DNA from: Promethearchaeota archaeon
GTDB taxonomy: Archaea > Asgardarchaeota > Lokiarchaeia > Sigyniarchaeales > SOKP01
Direction of reading: 5' to 3'
Assembly (NCBI GenBank): GCA_029838195.1
Contig: JALGVJ010000015.1
Span: forward strand, 34,852 to 98,851
Length of the DNA stretch: 64,000 bases
Of this stretch, positions 48,389 to 57,373 are shown one piece after another. Numbering within the stretch: position 1 is the stretch's first letter; every line of letters begins with the position of its first letter. The notes under the pieces were generated by a model, which was not told the DNA's origin, did no database searches, and was given only the letters and a program-made list of their open reading frames with translations. Made by a program: the position numbers and the translations under genes.

Positions 48389-48860
48389 TAAAAATAGATA
48401 AAAGAGGAGTGGTTGAATTACTACGCCATAAATGGCATAGAATCGTAATTCATCCATGAATGTTGGGCTAACGTGAGTATTACATTCTCTCCAAACGCTT
48501 GTCCCGTAGTTCCCATGGTTAAAGAAACCTGGGTATCGTTTCTCAATAATGATATAGGATTTTGGTACTCTCAGCATTCTTTCAATTGGGGGGAAGCAAG
48601 CATCCATTTCTTTCAATTGCAGGAACGACCATGGCCTTGATAATTTCAACAATAATTTTACTAAGTGATTTTGGTTAACCCATTTCTTTAATGATGAGTC
48701 AAAGAGATTCTTTTTTGATACGGAGGTCATCATTCTTGGAATATTACCATTAACATTGGCATTGGTGGGCATTCACTTCCCCCTTGGAGTACATGGGCTA
48801 TTTATAGGAGGTTTTTCCGGTTTAATTGGCGGTTTTTTCTTTAGGAATAAAAAGCACTGA
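48389..48860 (+). pseudogene. Decayed stretch with a membrane-protein-like 3' end
   Basis: A plus-strand frame from 48669 to the TGA at 48858 reads like membrane helices ('I-I-L-G-I-L-P-L-T-L-A-L-V-G-I', 'G-L-F-I-G-G-F-S-G-L-I-G-G-F-F'). Upstream, hydrophobic sequence continues in a shifted frame ('A-L-I-I-S-T-I-I-L-L-S-D-F-G' from ATG 48631), ending in TAA. This suggests a frameshifted gene. A long minus-strand frame (48368-48772) also spans the region without recognised motifs. Confidence 0.35.
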
Positions 48861-49065
48861 GAGCAAGCTTAATAAAAGAGAAATAAAAAATTTTTTATTA
48901 AAGGGAAATAATTGGGCAATAATTTTTGAAAGGGAACAATCCCTTCAAATTTATTATGTTTTTCCCATTTTTTTAATAAATACAAGGAAAGTTTTTAAAA
49001 TAAGAGTATCTTTTATATAAAATATCTTGAAATAATTATAATTTAAATAAAATTGGGTTTTAATC

Positions 49066-49551
49066 ATGAGTGCTGCAAAAGGATTAAGTATAACGGCGGG
49101 AATTTTAACTTTAATAGGCAGCTATTTATTATCATGGTATAGCACGGGAAGCGAGTATGCTTATGGAATTGGAGGAATATTTGGTCTATTGGGATTATTT
49201 GCGGATTTAACGAATTGGATTAATTATATCGTGATTGCGTGCGTCATTTTATTTTTAATTTCCTTTATCTTGCAATTCATCGGCGTGAAAAGTCGAGCAA
49301 CGGCTATTATTGGTGCAATCTTACCTTTAGTGGCAGGCATTTTCATTATATTAGATACGTTTGGGTTGGATGTCATAGGCGTCATGAATTACATGACTGT
49401 ATTTGAGACGTCTTTCACGATTGTACCCGGAATTATTCCATTTGATTTTGTAATTCCCACTAGATCGGAATCTATTGGAACCTACGTGATATTGCTTGGG
49501 GGGTTGCTCAGTTTCATTAGTGGATGCAAGAGTCGTTCCATTTATTATTAA
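49066..49551 (+). CDS. Four-span membrane protein of unknown function
   Basis: A 161-residue protein with four hydrophobic helices ('A-K-G-L-S-I-T-A-G-I-L-T-L-I-G', 'I-V-I-A-C-V-I-L-F-L-I', 'A-T-A-I-I-G-A-I-L-P-L-V-A-G-I-F-I' and the C-terminal 'Y-V-I-L-L-G-G-L-L-S-F-I'). No charged catalytic motif. The gene starts at a normal ATG. Family not recognised. Confidence 0.6.
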   Translation: MSAAKGLSITAGILTLIGSYLLSWYSTGSEYAYGIGGIFGLLGLFADLTNWINYIVIACVILFLISFILQFIGVKSRATAIIGAILPLVAGIFIILDTFGLDVIGVMNYMTVFETSFTIVPGIIPFDFVIPTRSESIGTYVILLGGLLSFISGCKSRSIYY

Positions 49552-49677
49552 ATTCTTTTTTTTTCCTTGTTTTTTTCTAAAATAAAATAATACCGAAAAT
49601 TTTTATCCACATGAGCGATTTCTTTATCATGGTACTAAATCTTTTAAATAAAAAAAGTAATTCTAACGGGTTTGACC

Positions 49678-50202
49678 ATGAGAAATGCAAGTGAAAAGGA
49701 GGAGCAAGAGAAGAAATCCATAGCTTTTGAAAGGAAAAGCATGAGCTTGCGAATTGCCATGATATCGATCACGGCAGCACTTTATATTGCATTAGGTTAT
49801 CTTTTTCAACCTATTAGTTTTTTGGGGATCCAATTTCGCGTGGCAGAGTTAATGGTGGGAATGCTAATCTTATTTCCCATTGAAGGCATAATTGGCAAGA
49901 TCATTGGAGTGTTTTTCGTGAATTTAAGCTCTCCTTTAGGACCGATCGACTTGATAAGCTGTATCGTGAATATTCCCGCCCTTTATTGCATTATCGCCTT
50001 TCGAAATAGAAAACGATTGAAATATTTAGGAGGCGTCTTATATGCGGTGATCATATCGTTGTATGTAGCAATAATTATTAATATTGTCTTAGGATTGCCC
50101 ATTTGGTTAATTTTTTTACAAGTACTCATATCGGAAGTGATTTTAGCCAACTTGGGAATAATACTTTTTGAGACCATTAAAAATAGGATTGAGCTAAGTT
50201 AA
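49678..50202 (+). CDS. QueT-like ECF transporter S component
   Basis: A 174-residue membrane protein with five to six helices. The segment 'G-I-Q-F-R-V-A-E-L-M-V' after helix 1 and 'S-S-P-L-G-P-I-D' match the QueT family, thought to import queuosine precursors in ECF transporters. ATG 49678 is preferred to TTG 49672. No ECF ATPase is nearby. Another S-like protein lies at 13315. Confidence 0.65.
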   Translation: MRNASEKEEQEKKSIAFERKSMSLRIAMISITAALYIALGYLFQPISFLGIQFRVAELMVGMLILFPIEGIIGKIIGVFFVNLSSPLGPIDLISCIVNIPALYCIIAFRNRKRLKYLGGVLYAVIISLYVAIIINIVLGLPIWLIFLQVLISEVILANLGIILFETIKNRIELS

Positions 50203-50599
50203 TATTTTATTCTCCTCTTGTTATCACGGCGAAATGGAGCGTTTTAGGACGTTTTTTTTTTAATTTTTCATATTATATTTAGAGCGACCCGTCAATCAAG
50301 CATCCAAGAGATTAAATACTTTTTTTCGGGAATTTTCTTGAATCCTTGGAGGTTTTATTAATCGGGTTATAATTACTTCAAATTATCTAAAACGTTTAAA
50401 ATCACGTATTACCCCTTTCTTTCTGAACAGATCCCTTTAAACTAAACGTTCTTGGATCTAATTCTAATTTCAAGATATAACAAAATGAACCTAAAATCAT
50501 TAAAGGTTCTTAAAAGAAACGTGTAAGATTTGAAGAGAGTAATGAAATAAAAGGTAAAAAAGGTAACGAAGTAGAAAGAGTGAAAAAGAGTCCTTATTC
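50203..50599. other. Intergenic, no gene seen
   Basis: About 400 bases between the convergent QueT-like and Lrp genes. A T10 run near 50252 on the plus strand is a plausible 3' end for the transporter transcript. No gene or dyad was noted. Confidence 0.45.
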
Positions 50600-51022
50600 T
50601 TATTTTATTACGTCCGTTATAAAGCAGGTCTCGATTATTCGGATGCCCTCAATCGTGGAAATCTTTCCTTCCAAAATTGGATTAAAATCTTCCATTGAGG
50701 GAATTTCTAGCTTCAATAATAACCCACAATCTCCGGATAATCTCCAAATGTCCGTGATTTCTTCTATTTCACTCAGTTCTTTCAGAATTCTTTTAATATT
50801 TTTGAAATCCGGTTCAATTTTTACCGTAGCTCTCACTTTTGGCTTAGAATTCAATTCATATTCAATAGTAAATTTCTTGATAATGTTTTTTTTAATAAGA
50901 CGGTGAACTCTTCTTCTGATTGTGGCCTCTGTTCGTCCTACGACTTGAGCAATATCGCTATAAGAAGCACGGCTATTTTTTTCCAATTCTTCCAAAATCT
51001 TCTGATCTATAACATCAACCAT
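50600..51022 (-). CDS. Lrp/AsnC-family regulator
   Basis: A 140-residue protein: helix-turn-helix 'D-Q-K-I-L-E-E-L-E-K-N-S-R-A-S-Y-S-D-I-A-Q' then 'V-G-R-T-E-A-T-I-R-R-R-V', followed by the RAM (ACT-like) effector domain. These regulators control amino-acid or one-carbon metabolism as multimers. The effector and target are not readable. Confidence 0.9.
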   Translation of the reverse strand: MVDVIDQKILEELEKNSRASYSDIAQVVGRTEATIRRRVHRLIKKNIIKKFTIEYELNSKPKVRATVKIEPDFKNIKRILKELSEIEEITDIWRLSGDCGLLLKLEIPSMEDFNPILEGKISTIEGIRIIETCFITDVIK

Positions 51023-51301
51023 GATTTATTGACCCGAAAAAAAATTGATTAAATGAAGTATAAAAAATGATCATCTTATTAGTTAATTAGAATGAAATGT
51101 TATTAAATTTTATCATTTAATAATCAAAAGCGTATATCATATTTATCAAGATGGAAATTTTTGTCGTAACTATATTATCTTGATTAAAATTCCTTCATGT
51201 TTTTAGTTTTTAGATGGTCAAGCATGAATAAAATCTTTGTTATGAACCGAAAATAGAATTATTAATTCAATGGATTAACATCATTTTTCTAAGGTAAAAA
51301 A

Positions 51302-52465
51302 TTATTCTTTATTACGTGTTAAGTCCTCTTTCTTGGCTCTCTCTTTAAAGAGAAAAGATAATACTAATCCAATCAAAAATCCAACTACGAGGCCCACGAG
51401 AAAGCAAAACACACCGGATATCGCAATGAGAAAAAATTTTTTCCATCTAAATTCTTGTTGAGAAATTCTTCCCAATAAAAAAGCCGTATACAATAGCATC
51501 GCTCCCAAAATCGCTTTAGGAAAAGTAGTGAATAAGAGAAAAAGAGTCTCGGAGAAAAATAAGCCCAGGATTAACTCAAACAATCCTTCCATGATCATTG
51601 ATCCCCCAGTTCGAGCTCCGAAAGCATATTGTGCTGCTAATCCACCCGAGCCGTGACATAAGGGGATGCCCCCAAGAAACGGACTAATTATATTAATAGC
51701 CCCCATATTAAACGATAAAATGTCAGCATCAAAGGTTTTCTGTCTTTCCGGATAAAGATCGTTAATGAGAGCAACAGTAGCTATCATGACATTCGTTAAA
51801 GTTAGAAAAAGTTGGGCAATTCCGGCAATTATCATGCCAATCAGTAGGTTTTTCCACGTAGGAACGTAAAGCGTAAATTGCGGGAGATTAAAACTTATAC
51901 TCTCCACGGTCATGGCCCTAGTGAAAAAGATGATGAAAATCCCTAAACCCACTAAAATGATTGCGGAGGGGATTTTTTGATTTTTAAGCAATAAAAGCAT
52001 GAGTACCATGGAAAATACTGCTAAAAGATAATTTTCTACCATTAATAAAAGAGCAGCCCAACCTAAAATTAATGCCAAGCCAAATTGGATGCCTCTCACT
52101 GCAATTTCCGGAACCTTTTTCACGATTGAATTCATTTTTTTCGAAAATCCTAAAATAGTCCAAATGATACCCGTTCCTAAACCCGTCGAGATGACCATAT
52201 TCACGCTCCATTGCCTTGAAATTGCGACCGTTGCAATGGTTTTTTGGGGCTGTACGGGTAATGGTAGGTCGTGTTTCAGCCCTAAAATGATATTTGTCAT
52301 GCCAAGACATAAAAAAATCCCAGCAGGATTAAATCCAACAATCGAAACATATCCCATGATAAATGGAATGAGCGTGCCCCAATCGCCGAGCGAGCCTGAT
52401 AATTCTCTCAGTGTAAATTTTTCCCGCAATTTGAGGAAATAAATTTTCTTATTATTTATCTCCAC
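51302..52465 (-). CDS. MOT1-like sulfate/molybdate-type permease
   Basis: A 387-residue protein with about eleven helices. 'E-L-S-G-S-L-G-D-W-G-T-L-I-P-F' and 'L-P-L-P-V-Q-P-Q-K-T-I-A' are the two signature segments of the MFS_MOT1/SulP-related oxyanion permeases. Start is GTG. Members move molybdate or sulfate; with two AOR enzymes in this window tungstate is an attractive but unproven substrate. Confidence 0.8.
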   Translation of the reverse strand: MEINNKKIYFLKLREKFTLRELSGSLGDWGTLIPFIMGYVSIVGFNPAGIFLCLGMTNIILGLKHDLPLPVQPQKTIATVAISRQWSVNMVISTGLGTGIIWTILGFSKKMNSIVKKVPEIAVRGIQFGLALILGWAALLLMVENYLLAVFSMVLMLLLLKNQKIPSAIILVGLGIFIIFFTRAMTVESISFNLPQFTLYVPTWKNLLIGMIIAGIAQLFLTLTNVMIATVALINDLYPERQKTFDADILSFNMGAINIISPFLGGIPLCHGSGGLAAQYAFGARTGGSMIMEGLFELILGLFFSETLFLLFTTFPKAILGAMLLYTAFLLGRISQQEFRWKKFFLIAISGVFCFLVGLVVGFLIGLVLSFLFKERAKKEDLTRNKE

Positions 52466-52663
52466 TTTAACTTAAATCCGATTATTCATGATTTGAGTGG
52501 TATAAGAATTCGCTATATATAAAGTAAGCCTTCTTCCAGCATGTCATTTTAAAAGCATTCATTCATGTTAAAAAAGAGAAGGAAGGAATTCGTATCAGTT
52601 CAATAAAATTTAAAAAAGAACATCAGAAAAAAAAATACTTAAATTCATTTACTAAAAAGCATG

Positions 52664-53779
52664 TTAATTTTTTTCAGCTCTTGCTATTTCAGCTTTTTTG
52701 TCCATAATTGCCATGTACGTTGCTTTAGTGTTAATTGGTGGAATAATTTCTTCTTTCTTTTTGTATAATTTGATGGCACCGGAGGAACATGTCGGAACGC
52801 AATTTCCGCATCCTATGCATCGCAATTCATTTACGTGAGCAATTCCATTTTCCATCGTGATAGCATTTAAATTACATCGCTCTAAACAAATCTCGCAGCC
52901 AATACATTCAGCCTCATCTACTTTAGCTTGAAAATTGGTGGCAAAAAACCGAGCGGGCTCTGCTAATTTCTTTTCATTGGATAAGACTTCACAACAACAG
53001 CCACAGCATGTACATATGCACATGGGACGTTGAGAATTGCCCGGCTGAAGCACTAATCCATCATCTTCCGCTTTTTTAAAAATTTCAAGTGCTTTTTCTT
53101 TCGAGATTTCTCTTGCTAAACCACGATGAATGTAAGATTCCGCAGCTCGATTAAAAGTAAAGCACGATTCTCTTAATTCCGTTTTTTTACAGGGTGTTCC
53201 TAAAATGTCTTTAGAGGTTCTGCAGATGCATTTCGCGAGGGCAATTTTATCCGAATTTTCAATAATGCTTCTTAAATCATCATAAGAAGCCACATTTCTT
53301 TCATTTTCAATACTCTGTTCGATAGGAATGGTCCTTAATTGGGGGATGCCTGTTTTATTATATTCCTTTTCTAAAAAGGCTTCTTCAAAATATTTTTGAG
53401 CATCTTTAATGAATTCGGGAGTTAATCGATTTAATTGATATTCAAACATTCCAATGACAAACGGAGCATTAGCATAGTATTTTACTACTTTATTTTCTTC
53501 TTCCCGAGTGCCAAAATTTATTAACCCTTTTTGGTACATTTTTGTGAGTTGTTGATCCAATTCCTCAATAGTCATTCCCGTGGATTTTACTCTCTTGTAG
53601 ATTTTTTCGAGAGGTTCTGCATAATAGCGTAAATTTATGGCTAGTTCCGCTTCTTCAGGAGTAAAGAGATGTTTTAAGATTTTAATTTCGACGCCGGATT
53701 CTGTCACCGGATACCCTACGGGCATGCTGTCTAGATGTTTTTGTAGTTCATGGTAAATATCCAAGTTATTTTTGGTCAT
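52664..53779 (-). CDS. Fe-S protein with N-terminal winged helix and two C-terminal 4Fe-4S motifs, copy 2
   Basis: A 371-residue paralogue of the 22015 gene. N-terminal winged helix ('M-T-I-E-E-L-D-Q-Q-L-T-K-M-Y-Q-K-G'), a middle Cys cluster ('C-I-C-R-T', then 'C-I-C-T-C-C-G-C-C-C'), and 4Fe-4S motifs 'C-I-G-C-E-I-C-L-E-R-C' and 'C-I-G-C-G-N-C-V-P-T-C'. The final motif has Ser after the last Cys where P is usual. It is divergent from a winged-helix regulator, with a shared operator between them. Confidence 0.8.
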   Translation of the reverse strand: MTKNNLDIYHELQKHLDSMPVGYPVTESGVEIKILKHLFTPEEAELAINLRYYAEPLEKIYKRVKSTGMTIEELDQQLTKMYQKGLINFGTREEENKVVKYYANAPFVIGMFEYQLNRLTPEFIKDAQKYFEEAFLEKEYNKTGIPQLRTIPIEQSIENERNVASYDDLRSIIENSDKIALAKCICRTSKDILGTPCKKTELRESCFTFNRAAESYIHRGLAREISKEKALEIFKKAEDDGLVLQPGNSQRPMCICTCCGCCCEVLSNEKKLAEPARFFATNFQAKVDEAECIGCEICLERCNLNAITMENGIAHVNELRCIGCGNCVPTCSSGAIKLYKKKEEIIPPINTKATYMAIMDKKAEIARAEKN

Positions 53780-53790
53780 ACGAAATCGAA

Positions 53791-53840
53791 TCTTTAATTA
53801 TATATAAATTATTACATTTACTATAATTTTATATAGTAAA
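53791..53840 (-). promoter_or_regulatory. Operator-promoter module copy 2 (TTTACTATA-N6-TATAGTAAA plus TATA box)
   Basis: A perfect 9-bp inverted repeat (53817-53840) with a 6-bp spacer in the 74-bp divergent region. On the minus strand it is followed by AATAATTTATATATAAT, the same box as in copy 1 at 21886-21935. On the plus side it ends 13 bases before the ATG at 53854, so a bound regulator could affect both genes. Confidence 0.75.
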
Positions 53841-53853
53841 ATATAAAGAAATC

Positions 53854-54618
53854 ATGATCGAACAGCAGAAAAACTTCTTGGGAATACATGAGAAATTGGC
53901 TGAGCTTGATAACAAAGTAAACATGTTGCAAGATTTAATGTTAAAAATGCGCAATGATTTCAAGATATTTTATGAAACGAATTTAAGGTTCAAGTCCATG
54001 GCTCGAGTTCATGAACGAGTAAACTCTTCGTACAATACGTTTTATACTGAGATTCCTTCTAGTTGTAGGGCTAAGGAACAATGTTCATTGATTGTGGAAA
54101 ACAAGGTATTAAAAGCATTAAGGATTTATCAGATGGAAGGTAGCCGGGAAGCTTTGAAATACATGCAAGAATCGAAAGAAAAGTTAAAGAGATTAGCGAT
54201 TAGAGCAAAATGTGAAAATGATGCCTGCATGACTAATGTTTATAATATATTTACTGCCTTAGATGAGCTCATTAATAAATCTCAAGAGAAGAAAGAAATA
54301 ACAGAACTTGACGGAGAATTATTAGATATAGATGTACCTATTTTAGAAGAGGAAATTGATGAGGATATTAGTGATTTTTTAATTCCGTTATCTAATAAGG
54401 TGCGGTTGAGAATTTTGAAAATATTGACTAGAGGAATGAAGTTATTTACGGAATTAGAGCAAGAAAGCGGGATTAAAGGAGGTCATCTTCAATATCATCT
54501 AAAATACTTATTAAAAGCAAGCTTCATAGAAAAGCAAGGCACGTATTACCAAATCACGGCACATGGTTTAATTATTTTAAAAAATTTAAACCAATTAAAA
54601 AAGAAATTACATCTTTAA
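53854..54618 (+). CDS. Coiled-coil/winged-helix regulator (ArsR-like C-terminus)
   Basis: A 254-residue protein. Residues 1-45 and 100-160 are helical/coiled-coil, with Cys residues at 'S-S-C-R-A-K-E-Q-C' and 'C-E-N-D-A-C'. The C-terminus is a winged helix of ArsR type ('P-L-S-N-K-V-R-L-R-I-L-K-I-L', 'G-I-K-G-G-H-L-Q-Y-H-L-K-Y-L-L-K-A'). The two C-x4-5-C pairs could bind a metal or Fe-S cluster. It is divergent from copy 2 of the Fe-S protein and is the natural candidate to bind the shared palindrome. Confidence 0.75.
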   Translation: MIEQQKNFLGIHEKLAELDNKVNMLQDLMLKMRNDFKIFYETNLRFKSMARVHERVNSSYNTFYTEIPSSCRAKEQCSLIVENKVLKALRIYQMEGSREALKYMQESKEKLKRLAIRAKCENDACMTNVYNIFTALDELINKSQEKKEITELDGELLDIDVPILEEEIDEDISDFLIPLSNKVRLRILKILTRGMKLFTELEQESGIKGGHLQYHLKYLLKASFIEKQGTYYQITAHGLIILKNLNQLKKKLHL

Positions 54619-54773
54619 TTGATTAAGGGAAAATATTTTATATTTTAGAGAAAGAACCTTGCCTAATTTTTTGTTTTCCAGCAATAATGGGGCATCTTTA
54701 AAAAAATTAATTTTAGAAAAAATAAAATGAGTCTCTTCATGGATACTTCGCACTGGGAAAAGGTGATAATGTC

Positions 54774-55214
54774 GTGAGGTCCATCTCCAAGGAAAAATTT
54801 CAAGATTTATTAAAGTTCATGCGATCTAAGGGGCTTGATGCTTTATTAATAATTGACATGGCCGATATCACACGCGATCCTAACCTTTTATTTTTAAGTA
54901 GACATTCAAGGGATGCGGCTTTAATCGTGCTTAATTTAGGAGAAAGAATTTTATTTCCCTTAGATACGTCTCTTGCGAAGAAACGAGCTGTTGTAGATTC
55001 AATTGCGGACATGCGGGCAATAAATAACAAATGGACGCAAGCTGTTGGAGAATTTTTTAAAGAACGATTTCCAAAAAAGAAGCCGGTAGTGGGATTTACA
55101 AACAACATCTCTAAAACGATTTGTCAAGAAAGGTCGATCTTTTCTTATATAGAAATCCATGAGGATGTTGATGAAATCGCATCATTTCTAGCAGTTTTAA
55201 GAGGAACGCAATAA
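54774..55214 (+). CDS. Stand-alone creatinase/prolidase N-terminal-like domain
   Basis: A 146-residue protein starting at GTG. 'F-M-R-S-K-G-L-D-A-L-L-I' and 'P-N-L-L-F-L-S-R-H-S-R-D-A-A-L-I' resemble the N-terminal domain of Xaa-Pro peptidases and creatinase, which fold as an RNase-H-like non-catalytic part. The metallopeptidase domain that should follow is absent, and no frame continues after the stop. It is either a domain that acts alone or a truncated peptidase. Confidence 0.55.
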   Translation: MRSISKEKFQDLLKFMRSKGLDALLIIDMADITRDPNLLFLSRHSRDAALIVLNLGERILFPLDTSLAKKRAVVDSIADMRAINNKWTQAVGEFFKERFPKKKPVVGFTNNISKTICQERSIFSYIEIHEDVDEIASFLAVLRGTQ

Positions 55215-55278
55215 AATTTTTATATGAGTTGATTTAATAATACACAATTTATCAGAAAAATTTAAAGGAAGGAATTTC

Positions 55279-55860
55279 ATGACAAAAAAAGAGATTCCCG
55301 TTAAACCTTATTTATATCCCATGCCGGTGGTTCTTGTTGGAGCGAATGTAGATGGGAAGCCAAATTTCATGCCAATAGCTTGGACTTGCATTGTCGAATA
55401 TTCTCCTCCCACGATTTTGATTTCTGCATCAAAAACTCATCATACTAGTAAAGGAATTAGAGATAATAAAACATTTAGCGTTAATACCCCTTCAGAAGAG
55501 TTGGTGGAAGCTACGGATTATTGTGGTATTGTTTCCGGAAAGGAATTTGATAAGTCCCGAATTTTTAACGTTTTTTACGGAGAATTAAAAACAGCACCCA
55601 TGATCACCGAAGCGCCGCTAAATCTTGAATGTAAGGTGGTACAACACCATGAATACAAGTCCCACGAAATTTTTTTCGGAGAGATCGTTCACGCCCATGC
55701 TGAAGAGCGTTTTTTAAAAGGGGAGGTTCCAGATATTGCCAAAATCAAACCATTCGTGTTTTCAATGAGTGATAATAATTATTGGAAATTGGGGGGCCTT
55801 CTCGGAAAAGCATGGCGGATCGGGAGAAACTATAAAAAAAATAAGCATGTTATAAGTTAA
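55279..55860 (+). CDS. Flavin reductase-like / flavoredoxin (FMN split barrel)
   Basis: A 193-residue protein: 'Y-L-Y-P-M-P-V-V-L-V-G', 'N-F-M-P-I-A-W-T', 'S-K-T-H-H-T-S-K-G-I' and 'F-S-V-N-T-P-S' are the FMN-binding elements of the flavoredoxin/flavin-reductase family. AAGGAAGG lies ahead of the ATG. It transfers electrons as a small flavoprotein; partner unknown. Confidence 0.85.
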   Translation: MTKKEIPVKPYLYPMPVVLVGANVDGKPNFMPIAWTCIVEYSPPTILISASKTHHTSKGIRDNKTFSVNTPSEELVEATDYCGIVSGKEFDKSRIFNVFYGELKTAPMITEAPLNLECKVVQHHEYKSHEIFFGEIVHAHAEERFLKGEVPDIAKIKPFVFSMSDNNYWKLGGLLGKAWRIGRNYKKNKHVIS

Positions 55861-55940
55861 TTAATAGCGCGTGAAGCATAAAGACCTTTTTGATGCTCCC
55901 TTTAAGTTTAATTTATCAAGACCACTGAAGATAACGTTTT

Positions 55941-56750
55941 TCATGAAAATAATAATTTATCAAGGCAGGGAGAGATCTCATTTTTCAAGTGCTCCGGGAC
56001 ATTTTCAGAATAAGGGGGAATTTTAAGTTTAATGAGAGGCTTAAGTAATTCTATCACGGATGCAGTGTCCTCTTCTAGCAAGGATATGCTTGAAATGGTT
56101 TCATGTGCCATTAAATATTTTTGTCCATCATATATACTTAGGCGAAAGGGTTCAATTACAAATGCATAATCTAAATCATTGATGTCGCCTAAAGGTAATG
56201 CTATATTAGAATAACTTTCATAAATGATATGGTTAAATGATTTACTTAATTCAATTTCAGCCGCTTTTACTGCCTCTTCATATAAAGGAGCAAGTTCTTC
56301 TAAATCTTTTCTATCTTGGACGTATTTTACCTCATAAAGAGTTAATATCTTTTTAAAATACTTTTTAACCAAGGAAAGATCTAAAGTTTTATTTAATGCA
56401 ATCAGGCATTTTCCATTAATAGCGATTCGATCCAACACAAAACCCGGTAAGAAGGATGTCCATGGATACTTATTCGAAGTAGGAATCCATATGCGATGGA
56501 TGGGATTTAAAAGTAAAATTGAAACCTTTAAATCTGCTTCTTGTTGCATCAATTTTGCATCCTTAGAATAAACAATTCCTTTCTCGAGACCTTCTTTTAT
56601 TATTCGCCAATGATACCATAAATTATTACCGGATTTAGGTTTAAACCCACAGATTTCATGACCTCGTTCCTTGAAATATTTTATTAAGGCAAGACATAGG
56701 GTGGTTTTTCCGGAATCAAATTCCTTAATACCTGCACATAAGAATTTCAT
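55941..56750 (-). CDS. P-loop ATPase, dethiobiotin-synthetase-like
   Basis: A 269-residue protein with the P-loop 'G-I-K-E-F-D-S-G-K-T-T-L-C' and 'G-F-K-P-K-S-G-N-N' nearby, as in dethiobiotin synthetase-like and CobQ-type ATPases. The central and C-terminal parts lack familiar motifs. The protein may be an ATP-dependent ligase or metal-insertion helper; the true function is unclear. Confidence 0.6.
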   Translation of the reverse strand: MKFLCAGIKEFDSGKTTLCLALIKYFKERGHEICGFKPKSGNNLWYHWRIIKEGLEKGIVYSKDAKLMQQEADLKVSILLLNPIHRIWIPTSNKYPWTSFLPGFVLDRIAINGKCLIALNKTLDLSLVKKYFKKILTLYEVKYVQDRKDLEELAPLYEEAVKAAEIELSKSFNHIIYESYSNIALPLGDINDLDYAFVIEPFRLSIYDGQKYLMAHETISSISLLEEDTASVIELLKPLIKLKIPPYSENVPEHLKNEISPCLDKLLFS

Positions 56751-56932
56751 TTTTATAATGAAAGTCTTTCCCTTATAAATTCATATATTCCAATGAATGA
56801 GAGTTAAGGTATTAGTTTCCATGATTTCTCTGGTAAAAGAATGAAAATTATAAAAAATTTTTTTCCATTCAACTCATTTTAATTCGCCATTAATAGTCGT
56901 GAATTGCAAGAAATTTTGAGCTTTTAATAATT

Positions 56933-57373
56933 TCATTGTTCTTTTTTCGTGAACTCTCTATTATCAATTGAAGGAATGAAGGGTTTAATATCAAGAATGG
57001 GGGTTTGATCGATTAAATCGATGTTATTGACATAGAGAATGTTATTTTCTACATTAAGTAATTGAAAAATAGAAAATGCTACAGGATTAGGGCGTTTTGG
57101 AGAGCGCGTGGCAAAAACGCCGTGCATCCGTTGATCCCAATGGGAACTTGTTATTAAAGATACGGGCTTTTTTATTCGATGGAGAAATGAAATGCAAATA
57201 ATATATTTGTATTCTTCAATATCCTTCAGGCCTTCTACATATTCTTCATGGATTTCAATGGTTCCTCTAAGATTGGAAAACTTTGATTGAATAGGAACCT
57301 TATTCTCATCCTTAACGGGAGAATTCACTATTCCAATGGGTTTTAAAATTATTTCCTTCATGGATTTGTTCAT
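56933..57373 (-). CDS. trmO: tRNA N6-threonylcarbamoyladenosine methyltransferase TrmO
   Basis: A 146-residue TrmO/TsaA protein with 'P-I-G-I-V-N-S-P' near the start and the signature 'G-V-F-A-T-R-S-P-K-R-P-N-P-V'. It methylates t6A37 in some tRNAs using S-adenosylmethionine. It overlaps the shikimate-kinase gene by 4 bases (ATGA). It is the last gene of a GTPase-kinase-TrmO operon. A second ATG four codons in is equally possible. Confidence 0.9.
   Translation of the reverse strand: MNKSMKEIILKPIGIVNSPVKDENKVPIQSKFSNLRGTIEIHEEYVEGLKDIEEYKYIICISFLHRIKKPVSLITSSHWDQRMHGVFATRSPKRPNPVAFSIFQLLNVENNILYVNNIDLIDQTPILDIKPFIPSIDNREFTKKEQ

Noticed and set aside
48368..48772. Minus-strand 134-codon frame that could be a transposase fragment
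   Set aside because: No DDE, Tyr or RuvC motif is recognisable, and it overlaps the plus-strand membrane-like sequence. I report only the decayed stretch.
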